Assembly: GCF_004138135.1 (NCBI RefSeq)
Contig: NZ_RYFD01000034.1
Location: 1 to 47,894, forward strand
Direction: 5' to 3'
DNA length: 47,894 nt
Source: Candidatus Oscillochloris fontis
GTDB taxonomy: Bacteria > Chloroflexota > Chloroflexia > Chloroflexales > Chloroflexaceae
Shown here: in pieces, positions 42,060-47,894 of the stretch
How the letters are laid out: the number at the start of each line of letters is the position of its first letter
Position numbering within the stretch: position 1 is the stretch's first letter
Notes under the pieces: generated by a model
Database searches by the model: none
The model's input: the letters and a program-made list of their open reading frames with translations, nothing else
Told to the model about the DNA's origin: nothing
Program-made: the position numbers and the translations under genes

Positions 42060-44108
42060 TTATGGTAGCCCGATCAGTTCCACCGCATCAATCTCGCTCC
42101 AATAGGTGCCGCCGCGCTGATCAATCGTGATGCGTACCTTCACCACCCGGCTCAAGGTCTGGGTGAAGGTGATGCTTTGGGCCAACGGGCATGTGACGCT
42201 TAGGCTGGGGCTACCCGTATAGACCGGGATGACTTCGCCGCGTTCGTCAATCAACTCCACGTGGCTGACAAAACCGGGTTGGCTGTTCTGGTAGATGACG
42301 AGGCTGCTGGCAAAGACCGGCGTCGCGTAGCTCAGTTCGAGCGTGTCGCGGCCATCGGGGGCCGCCGAGGCCCATGCGGCGGGGCTGTCCTGGCACCCCG
42401 CTACATCCGGTGCGCCAAGCACCCCTTCGGGATCATAATCGGGGGCGTAGAAACTGCTGGCAGTAGCCGCACTGGCCCACTGGTGGAGTAACTTCTCCTC
42501 CGGCACAACGGTCGGCTCCGGGGTGGCGCTCTGCTCGGCCTCTGGGCCGGGGGTGGAACTGAGCGCCGCATCGCCCTGGAGGCGCAGCGCTGTCACCGCG
42601 CTGTACTCGCCACTGTTGTCGCTCACCCACACCACCTCGCCGGGGCCAACCACAATCCCGTTGGGCAGGCTAAACTCGCCGGGGCCGGGCAGGCTGCCGC
42701 TCGTGGCGGGCGTGCCGTTGCGTGAAACCGTGACCCCACTCGGTGAGAGGCGCACGATCCCGGCGCTGTAGGTAGCGAGGTAGATATCGCCCCCCGCATC
42801 CAGGTCAATCGAACCTGCGGCAAGGCTCAGTGTCGCTGCCGGATCGCCAAAACGCGCCAGTTCACTACCGTCGGGGGCGAGCTTCACCACCGAGCCACCA
42901 AAGCTCTCGGCGAGGTAGATATTCCCCACACTATCCACCACCAAATCGGATGGGGCCAGATCGGAAGGCAGGTTCAGCCGGGTCACGAACGTCCCATCAG
43001 GCTGAAAGATCATCACGCTAGAGATCGCATCACCTTCAGCATTGGAGCGGCTATCCAGGGCGTAGATCTGTTCTTCTGGGCCAAGGGCGATGCGTTGCGG
43101 CGATGATAGGCCAAACTGATCGGGAGCCTCCCCGGCACTGCCCCAATGCGCAATAAACGTGCCGTCGGCGTGGAAGTGGGCAATGGCGTTGCGCCCATAA
43201 TCGGCCACGAAGAGATCGCCAGTGCTGGTACGTACCACATCATAGGCGTCGAGCAACTCTTCAGCGCCGAAGGTGCTGAGCAGGCTCCCATCGGGCGCAA
43301 AGACCCAAATGCCCCGGCTGTTCTCGGCGACATAGAGTGTACCATCGGGGGCAGTGGCCATGCCGCGTGCCGACATAAAGCGTGCGTTGCGTTCGCCACC
43401 ATTCCCACCAATCCGCAAAACAAACCCGGCTGGCCCCTCGCGCAGCACATCGGGTTGCAGCGCCAGATTGACTGGGGTAGGAGTTGGCGTTGGGGTCAGC
43501 GGGAAGAAGGTGAGACTCTCCAGGATCGCCTGAAAGAGGACGCTCTGCTGCGCCCAACTTGCGGGGTCGCTCTGGCCCACCACGCGCACCACCTGTTGCG
43601 GGCCAACCACCACCACCAACTGACCAGAGCCACCCGTACCTTGCAGATCGGCCAGCAGCGCCGGTTGGCCCGTGATGGTGATCGGGGTGGTCGGGCTGAT
43701 GGTATAGCCGGATTGTTGAATAAGCGCACTACTCACCTCAAAGAAGGCTTCGGGATTCTGGCTCGCCTCGCGCCCATACTGCGCCGCCACCTGCTCGGAC
43801 GGAGTGGCATCGAGCGTAATCAGCAGATCCGGGCCGGGGCTGGTGCGATCCAGGCTACTCGCCGACGGAGCCAACACGAGGGTTCCCGAAATCACCTCGC
43901 TCACCCATCCCTGGGGATGGCTCAGGCGCACCCCCAAGGCTTCCACCAGCGTCTCCGCATCCAGATCGGGAGCCAGAGCGGCGGTCGGTTCGGGGCTAGG
44001 GGGCGGCGCAAGCGTCGCCGCCGGAGGCTGGCCCACCCCCGGCAAACTACAGGCGCTGAGTATCAGGAACGCCGCGACGGCGCATAGAGTGCGGAGTATG
44101 CGGTGCAT
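42060..44108 (-). CDS. NHL-repeat lipoprotein with C-terminal discoidin-like domain
   Basis: A 682-residue lipoprotein with lipobox 'FLILSACSLPG' and a Pro-rich linker. An N-terminal globular part (about 45-200, 'VRLSHPQGWVSEVISGTLVLAPS') resembles PsbP/DcrB-like modules. Residues ~225-500 form a beta-propeller of NHL-type repeats ('ARGMATAPDGTLYVAENSRGIWVFAPDG', 'LFVADYGRNAIAHFHADGTF'). The last ~145 residues ('EGVLGAPDVAGCQDSPAAWAS', 'VVKVRITIDQRGGTYWSEIDAVEL') look like an F5/8-type C (discoidin) galactose-binding fold. Probably surface-exposed and glycan- or protein-binding. A TATAAT lies about 37 bp upstream. Confidence 0.87.
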   Translation of the reverse strand: MHRILRTLCAVAAFLILSACSLPGVGQPPAATLAPPPSPEPTAALAPDLDAETLVEALGVRLSHPQGWVSEVISGTLVLAPSASSLDRTSPGPDLLITLDATPSEQVAAQYGREASQNPEAFFEVSSALIQQSGYTISPTTPITITGQPALLADLQGTGGSGQLVVVVGPQQVVRVVGQSDPASWAQQSVLFQAILESLTFFPLTPTPTPTPVNLALQPDVLREGPAGFVLRIGGNGGERNARFMSARGMATAPDGTLYVAENSRGIWVFAPDGSLLSTFGAEELLDAYDVVRTSTGDLFVADYGRNAIAHFHADGTFIAHWGSAGEAPDQFGLSSPQRIALGPEEQIYALDSRSNAEGDAISSVMIFQPDGTFVTRLNLPSDLAPSDLVVDSVGNIYLAESFGGSVVKLAPDGSELARFGDPAATLSLAAGSIDLDAGGDIYLATYSAGIVRLSPSGVTVSRNGTPATSGSLPGPGEFSLPNGIVVGPGEVVWVSDNSGEYSAVTALRLQGDAALSSTPGPEAEQSATPEPTVVPEEKLLHQWASAATASSFYAPDYDPEGVLGAPDVAGCQDSPAAWASAAPDGRDTLELSYATPVFASSLVIYQNSQPGFVSHVELIDERGEVIPVYTGSPSLSVTCPLAQSITFTQTLSRVVKVRITIDQRGGTYWSEIDAVELIGLP

Positions 44109-44144
44109 GGAGGAACCTCATTGGTGGGCAGGCTGCGTGGCTGT

Positions 44145-44150
44145 ATTATA
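44145..44150 (-). promoter_or_regulatory. Consensus -10 box of the NHL lipoprotein gene
   Basis: On the minus strand this reads TATAAT, 36 bases upstream of ATG 44108, which has its own GAGG. The -35 position does not match consensus. The box is next to the left 15-bp direct repeat of the AT-rich patch, so the insertion happened immediately upstream of this promoter. Confidence 0.45.
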
Positions 44151-45387
44151 CCATCTCACCTCTCCTGAAACCTAGAGATTCAGGGGATGCCCATACGGGT
44201 GTGGCATGGGCTTTACGCAATATGGGAAGATTTGAATGTAGTAATAAAAGCAACTGCTTACCAATAATTTCAGATAATCTAACAGGTACTGCATTTCCAA
44301 TCTGCCTCATTGCCTCACCCCAAGCACCAGTAATAATGAAATCCTGCGGGAATGTTTGAATTAACTTTGCTTCGAATATAGTAAAGTAGCGAACTGATCC
44401 ATCTTCATAGCGGATCAAATTTTCACCACCAGGCACACCATGTCCACCCGCTTTGATGGTTTTCGAGGGTTGGTCAATCTTACTACCTGAATGGCCTGGG
44501 TAGATACGAGCACCACCCTTAAAGATGTGATCTGGAATATTATGGTCTTCCTGTGGGTGTGGAACGCCTACCAGTGCATCGCGAATAGTCTGCCAAGGAA
44601 GTTCTTCTGGTGGAAACATTCCGTACTTCTGCTGAAGCAGAGATTCGATCAAAACATTCTGCTGGCGGGGTAGCTCGTGGCGATCCCAATATTCTGCAGT
44701 AACGAACTTATCCCAGTTCAATCTATCCTCGGTATGTGTGAATTGTGGGAACGTCCATTCAACATCCAAGTCGGAGCGAATACCAATGATCACCACTCGT
44801 TCCCGTTTCTGCGGGATACCATAGTGAGCTGCATTGAGCAATTTGTACTCAACTTTATATTTTATATCATTGTATTGATTCGTTGTGATTTTTCTAAGTC
44901 TATTGAGATGATGCAACCAATCTTCATTTTCTTTGATGGTGCAAGTTGGGTACGTTAGACGAAGAATAATATAATCAAAATACTCAGCGAAAGATGTACG
45001 TAGTAAACCCTTGACATTTTCAAAAAAAAACGCTTTCGGCTGAAGTCGTTCAATGCACTTGATCGCATAGGGAAACATATCCCGACTATCGTGATGAGCT
45101 TTATGCTTTCCACCTAATGAGCTTGATTGCCTCCATCCGGTTGGAACTGCCTTCCCTACATAGATAGGAAAGTCATAGGAAAGTCGATTTAACTCAGCAT
45201 ACCTTTTATAGATAGGATTGCTTCCTGTGTAGTAAAGAGCATAAACGCCAGTTCCAGAAAATCTTTCTGGTGGTGGCAGACAATGAACTGGTGTTCCGTT
45301 AAAAAAACGAACAGCATCTTTAATAAGTTCAGCAAAAGCTTCGTTGTGGTATATATGCTTGTTTCTTTCAAAAGATTTTTGTATCAT
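44146..45387 (-). pseudogene. Decayed Eco29kI-type R-M locus: restriction N-terminus fused to methyltransferase C-terminus
   Basis: A 413-residue chimeric ORF. Residues 1-87 match the N-terminal half of the GIY-YIG endonuclease Eco29kI ('AFAELIKDAVRFFNGTPVH', 'PPPERFSGTGVYALYYTG', 'PIYVGKAVPTGWRQ'). Immediately after, from residue 88, it becomes the C-terminal two thirds of the partner C5 methylase ('SLGGKHKAHHDSRDMFP', 'FFFENVKGLL' motif VI, 'PQKRERVVIIGIR' motif VIII, 'QIGNAVPV' motif X). Lost are the nuclease's downstream catalytic Arg/His/Glu/Asn and the methylase motif I and PCQ cysteine, so neither activity should remain. The C-terminal tail runs out through a 15-bp direct repeat into flanking DNA. 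Codon use is AT-rich, unlike its neighbours, implying horizontal origin. The upstream frame is open to 45489; ATG 45387 is the homologous start. Confidence 0.9.
44177..44191 (+). repeat. 15-bp direct repeat, left copy
   Basis: GATTCAGGGGATGCC, identical to 45633-45647. Similarity continues loosely beyond (CCATACGGGTG against CCATAGGCGTT). The two copies bracket the AT-rich R-M remnant, so they may be the target duplication or attachment-site halves of an insertion. Confidence 0.65.
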
Positions 45388-45632
45388 TATAATGGTTTTT
45401 GTCTTGTGTATATCAATGAAGGTTACTATTGAACCGTACAATTTCCGTTTAACAGAAAGGAATATACCATATTTTCTTTGCGAAAGCAAGTATATATGAA
45501 TGATTATTTGATATAAAGCTTGCCCTGGTTTGTTCTGTTCAAGAGGGAGTTTTCGAGATGAGAGCTTCCCAACTCATGTTGAACCTATCGCCTTGTCGCA
45601 ACCAAGCATGTGCAAAGATGCTACAGGCAAAC

Positions 45633-45647
45633 GATTCAGGGGATGCC
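45633..45647 (+). repeat. 15-bp direct repeat, right copy
   Basis: GATTCAGGGGATGCC, identical to 44177-44191 and in the same orientation, 1,441 bp apart outer to inner. It marks the right limit of the AT-rich section; sequence to its right returns to the local GC-rich style. Confidence 0.65.
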
Positions 45648-45701
45648 GCCCCATAGGCGTTCGGTTACGGAGGGTATCATCCTCGGTGGTACACCCTATC
45701 A

Positions 45702-45800
45702 ACCGCAGAGGACACCGAGGGACGCAGAGGGATGGGTTTTGCGCTCCCTGTGGTTACGACCTATGGTTCTTCCTCTGCGTACCTCTGCGTCCTCTGCGGT
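45702..45800. repeat. 99-bp inverted CGCAGAGG repeat
   Basis: ACCGCAGAGGACACCGAGG at the left and CCTCTGCGTCCTCTGCGGT at the right form inverted arms containing CGCAGAGG motifs, around a ~45-bp centre. It resembles the dispersed 'accgcagaggacgcagagg' repeats common in many bacterial genomes. It codes for nothing evident. Confidence 0.7.
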
Positions 45801-45834
45801 CAAAAACCGGGGCGCAAGAGGACGCTTAACCGAA

Positions 45835-45863
45835 CCGCCCCCTTCGACAGACTCAGGGGGCGG
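45835..45863. terminator. GC hairpin downstream of the aminotransferase/small-protein unit
   Basis: CCGCCCCC and GGGGGCGG pair around a 13-base loop that contains the TTCGACAGACTCAG motif seen in related form at 47401-47430. It lies 18 bp beyond the stop of the 38-residue ORF on the minus strand and may terminate that transcript. Confidence 0.5.
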
Positions 45864-45880
45864 CCTTTCATTCGCTGCGC

Positions 45881-45997
45881 TCAGTGTGGCCCCCGCCGCC
45901 CCCGGAAGTAGCCAGTCCGAAAGGCCAGCGCCGCTACCACCGCGATCACGAGCAGGATGATCATGCACTCCCAGCCACCCAGGGTTGCGATTCTCAT
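45881..45997 (-). CDS. 38-residue single-TM membrane protein, translationally coupled
   Basis: A short ORF starting with ATG in an ATGA overlap with the stop of the aminotransferase gene, the classic geometry for coupled re-initiation. The product is 'MRIATLGGWEC' then a hydrophobic helix ('MIILLVIAVVAALAF') and a strongly basic tail ('RTGYFRGRRGPH'), consistent with a small inner-membrane protein with cytoplasmic C-terminus. A start at the internal Met12 is also possible. No family is recognised. It could be a chance frame, but the overlap and clean TM architecture favour a real gene. Confidence 0.5.
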   Translation of the reverse strand: MRIATLGGWECMIILLVIAVVAALAFRTGYFRGRRGPH

Positions 45998-47223
45998 AAC
46001 GGCAACTGCCCGCCGGGTGCATAGCTCCGCACCACCTCCGCCAAACGGGAGATCCCGGTCTTGATCAACTCCGGTGGCGAGAAAGAGAAGTTGAGCCGCA
46101 TGGTATTGATCACATCCCCCGCCGGGTAGAAGGTGCGCCCCGGCACAAACGCCACCTGATGGCCAATCGCCCGCCCCAACAACTCCGCCGAGTCCCAACC
46201 GTCGGGCAGCGTCACCCAGAGGAACATCCCCCCTGCCGGATGGGTCCAGCGCACCCCGGCGGGCATCGTCGCGTGCAGCGCGGCCAACATCACATCGCGG
46301 CGCTGCCCGTACACCTCGCGCAACACCGGGATGTGGCGTTCCAGCAGCCCATCGCGGCAGGTCAGATAGGCCGCCACCTGGGCCAAACTGCCCGTATGCA
46401 GATCCAGCCCCTGTTTCACCTGCACCAGCTTATCAATCAGGCCGGTTGGCGCGATCAGCCAACCCACGCGCAGGCCGGGGGTGAGTAACTTGGAGAAGGT
46501 GCTTAGATAGATGACATGGCGCAACTCGCCATACAGTTGGCAATCCAGCGCCGCCAAGGGGGTAGCGCGGGTTCCTTCATAATAAAGCTCGCCATAGGGA
46601 TCATCCTCAATGATCGGCAGATCATAGCGCCCCGCCAACTCCACCAAGGCCCGCCGCCGTTCGGGAGCCAGCGTTACCCCGGTGGGGTTCTGGAACGAAG
46701 AGACGATGTAGAGGAAACGCGGGCGCACCCCGCGTGCCAACACCTCGGCCAGCGCCTCCACTTGCAGCCCCTGCGCATCCATAGGCAACGGCAACAGTTG
46801 GGGGCGATAGGGCTGCCATGCTTGCAGCGCCCCCAGGTAGGTGGGGCTCTCGACCGCAATGGGGGCACCGGGGTCAATCAGCAGCTTGCCGAGCATATCG
46901 AGCGCCTGCTGCGACCCAGAGGTGATCAGGGTCTGCGACGGGCTGACCCGCATCCCCAGGTCATGCATCCAACCCGCGATCATCTCACGCAGTGGCGCGT
47001 GGCCCTCGGTTGTCCCATACTGAAGCGCCGAGTCGGGCGACTCAACCAGCGCCTGTTCACACGCGGCTCCAATCTCCTCAGTGGGGAAGAGTTCTGGTGC
47101 GGGCAACCCGCCGCCAAACGAGATTATCTCCGGTTGCACGGTCAGTTTCAACAGATCGCGGATCGCCGAACTACTCATCTCGCGCGCCCGCTGCGCGATG
47201 CGTTCACTCCAATTGATGCTCAT
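45994..47223 (-). CDS. PLP-dependent aminotransferase (2-aminoadipate/MocR-like fold type I)
   Basis: A 409-residue class I/II aminotransferase. ATG 47223 follows CGGAG; the longer frame reads through a repeat. Features include 'ISFGGGLPAPELFP', 'LQYGTTEGHAPLREMIAGWM', 'LITSGSQQALDMLGKLLIDPG', 'FQNPTGVTLAPERRRALVELA', 'IIEDDPYGELYYEG' and the PLP lysine in 'YLSTFSKLLTPGLRVGW'. This is the LysN/2-aminoadipate and aromatic aminotransferase group (COG1167 without the GntR domain). Substrate is not certain; lysine-pathway or aromatic amino acids are likeliest. A 38-residue membrane ORF overlaps its stop codon. Confidence 0.93.
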   Translation of the reverse strand: MSINWSERIAQRAREMSSSAIRDLLKLTVQPEIISFGGGLPAPELFPTEEIGAACEQALVESPDSALQYGTTEGHAPLREMIAGWMHDLGMRVSPSQTLITSGSQQALDMLGKLLIDPGAPIAVESPTYLGALQAWQPYRPQLLPLPMDAQGLQVEALAEVLARGVRPRFLYIVSSFQNPTGVTLAPERRRALVELAGRYDLPIIEDDPYGELYYEGTRATPLAALDCQLYGELRHVIYLSTFSKLLTPGLRVGWLIAPTGLIDKLVQVKQGLDLHTGSLAQVAAYLTCRDGLLERHIPVLREVYGQRRDVMLAALHATMPAGVRWTHPAGGMFLWVTLPDGWDSAELLGRAIGHQVAFVPGRTFYPAGDVINTMRLNFSFSPPELIKTGISRLAEVVRSYAPGGQLPL

Positions 47224-47260
47224 GTCTACTCCGTATGAAAGTGCGGTGAAGGAATATCGC

Positions 47261-47351
47261 GTAGGGGCGCGTCGTGACGCGCCCCTGGCGTCCCCACGCA
47301 ATACGTCGCCGCGATCATCGCGCCGGAGGGCGCGTCACGACGCACCCCTAC
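47261..47351. repeat. 91-bp GTAGGGGCGCGTC hairpin repeat
   Basis: GTAGGGGCGCGTCGTGACGC at the left is answered by GCGTCACGACGCACCCCTAC at the right, with a further GGGCGCGTC/GACGCGCCC pair. The outer GTAGGGG/CCCCTAC ends are as in the 73-bp family, but the arms and centre differ. It lies 38 bp upstream of the aminotransferase start codon, within its promoter region. Confidence 0.75.
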
Positions 47352-47400
47352 ACATCCGCTTCTCGCCGGTTACGATGCGCCACCGCGCCGTTGGCGGTAG

Positions 47401-47430
47401 CTGAGCTTGCCGAAACTGAGCTTGTCGAAG
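47401..47430 (+). repeat. Tandem CTGAGCTTG(C/T)CGAA repeat
   Basis: Two adjacent 15-bp units, CTGAGCTTGCCGAAA and CTGAGCTTGTCGAAG. A third related unit is near 47588 and an inverted one near 45843. It is a dispersed short repeat of unknown role. Confidence 0.55.
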
Positions 47431-47663
47431 CCATGCGGCGCTTCGCGCTAACAAGATTTTTCGTGAAGGCATGCCTCCCCATCCCGGCTACCGGCTATAA
47501 TACCATCCGAACCCGCGTGATAGCTGCGGGGTTTTACCCCCGGTAGAGGAAACGCGGGCGCGGCGCATGGACGGCACGCATGGCCCGACTGAGCTCGCCG
47601 AAGTCCTCGGATACATACGCTGCGAACCACTGGCCTGCTCGAACGAAAACGATGATTGGATGT

Positions 47664-47669
47664 TATACT
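47664..47669 (+). promoter_or_regulatory. Possible -10 box of tnpB (leaderless)
   Basis: TATACT ends six bases before ATG 47676 and there is no Shine-Dalgarno, so the transcript may begin at the start codon. This is the same spacing as at the pseudokinase gene (19253-19258). No -35 match. Confidence 0.35.
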
Positions 47670-47675
47670 GTACGT

Positions 47676-47894
47676 ATGCAGCGAACAATACGCATGCGAT
47701 TGACCCCATCTCCTAGCCAAGCGGCTACGCTGACCGAAACGAGCCGCCTGTTCACGGCTGCCTTCAATCAGTTCGTGCGTCTGGGATGGGATGCGAAGGT
47801 CGGCAATGCGACGAAATTGCATTATCTGGCCTACTACCCGGTACGGGAGAGCGTGCCGACCCTGAACAGCAACCTGATCAATACCGCCCGTGCC
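47676..47894 (+). CDS. tnpB: TnpB/OrfB-family protein, N-terminal fragment (runs off the window)
   Basis: The first 73 residues only. The opening 'MQRTIRMRLTPSPSQAATLTETSRLFTAAFNQFV' is the N-terminal helix-turn-helix/wedge region of IS200/IS605-family OrfB, whose full-length members are RNA-guided nucleases of about 380-420 residues. The catalytic RuvC and zinc-finger parts, and any guide-RNA region at the 3' end, lie beyond the edge. No tnpA is seen upstream, so it may be an IS1341-type tnpB-only element. Confidence 0.8.
   Translation, partial: MQRTIRMRLTPSPSQAATLTETSRLFTAAFNQFVRLGWDAKVGNATKLHYLAYYPVRESVPTLNSNLINTARA

Larger units (their letters stand above)
45490..45880. other. Intergenic stretch with repeats, no gene
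   Basis: The left part (to about 45632) is the AT-rich flank and 5' region of the R-M remnant and holds no recognisable gene. It then contains the right copy of the 15-bp direct repeat (45633-45647), the inverted CGCAGAGG repeat (45702-45800) and a GC-rich hairpin (45835-45863). Open frames here read through those repeats and have no family features. Confidence 0.7.
47224..47675. other. Intergenic stretch between aminotransferase and tnpB
   Basis: Contains the 91-bp GTAGGGGCGCGTC hairpin repeat (47261-47351) and the tandem CTGAGCTTG repeat (47401-47430), with a further related CTGAGCTCGCCGAAG at about 47588. A TATAAT is present at 47496-47501 without an obvious partner gene. I see no convincing coding sequence. 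The left end of the TnpB-carrying element should lie in this stretch but I cannot mark it. Confidence 0.6.

Noticed and set aside
45530-45960. Overlapping plus-strand open frames right of the R-M remnant
   Set aside because: They read through the CGCAGAGG inverted repeat and the GC hairpin, with no family features or start signals.
9637-47351. CRISPR array suggested by repeated palindromes
   Set aside because: The palindromes are dispersed singly over 38 kb, differ in length and are not spaced by unique 30-40-bp spacers; no cas gene is present.

Overview
The window looks like chromosome of a member of the Chloroflexota, probably the filamentous Chloroflexales. This is inferred from protein style and repeat content, not from a marker gene. 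Supporting signs are the many secreted proteins with short 'YLPLV/YLPSV' motifs, lipoproteins with Ala/Pro/Thr-rich linkers after the lipobox, S8 proteases and CAP proteins, VWA and NHL lipoproteins, large sensor kinases, and many dispersed palindromic intergenic repeats. Base composition is GC-rich except for one AT-rich patch at about 44.2-45.6 kb. I see no rRNA, tRNA or CRISPR array.

Layout. 0.4-3.5 kb: a NarL-type response regulator and its membrane sensor kinase (minus strand). 3.5-7.3 kb: two ABC exporter half-transporters that look like an asymmetric heterodimer. 7.4-9.6 kb: a CcrM-like adenine methyltransferase with a RAMA tail and an unrecognised gene. 9.7-13.6 kb: trpD, a double-RCK/TrkA membrane protein and trpC (plus strand). 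13.6-17.2 kb: a secreted CAP protein and a subtilase. 17.3-22.0 kb: a divergent pair, namely a pseudokinase fused to four CxxCxG zinc motifs and a tail anchor, and a large lipoprotein with an HExxH motif. 22.0-29.8 kb: a GT9 glycosyltransferase, CpXC protein, SAM methyltransferase, quinone oxidoreductase, aspartokinase and molybdopterin oxidoreductase. 30-34.2 kb: a VWA lipoprotein and a hybrid sensor kinase. 34.4-37.9 kb: a DnaQ-DinG helicase and leucyl/phenylalanyl-tRNA-protein transferase. 38-42 kb: a tight three-gene unit of an APH-like kinase, an NTPase with a winged-helix tail, and an ABC-2 permease. 42-44.1 kb: an NHL lipoprotein. 44.1-45.4 kb: a decayed Eco29kI-type restriction-modification locus, collapsed into one chimeric ORF and flanked by a 15-bp direct repeat. 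45.9-47.2 kb: a PLP aminotransferase translationally coupled to a 38-residue membrane protein. The right edge cuts the start of a TnpB/OrfB gene.

The most unusual items are: the restriction-methylase chimera in its direct-repeat-bounded AT-rich patch; a 150-bp palindromic MITE-like element present twice, once with an apparent 8-bp target duplication; the kinase/NTPase-wHTH/permease unit; the pseudokinase-zinc-finger membrane protein; the CcrM homologue outside Proteobacteria; and a lipoprotein with a second internal lipobox. Several dispersed hairpin families (73-bp, about 130-bp and 26-42-bp palindromes) occupy most gene borders.
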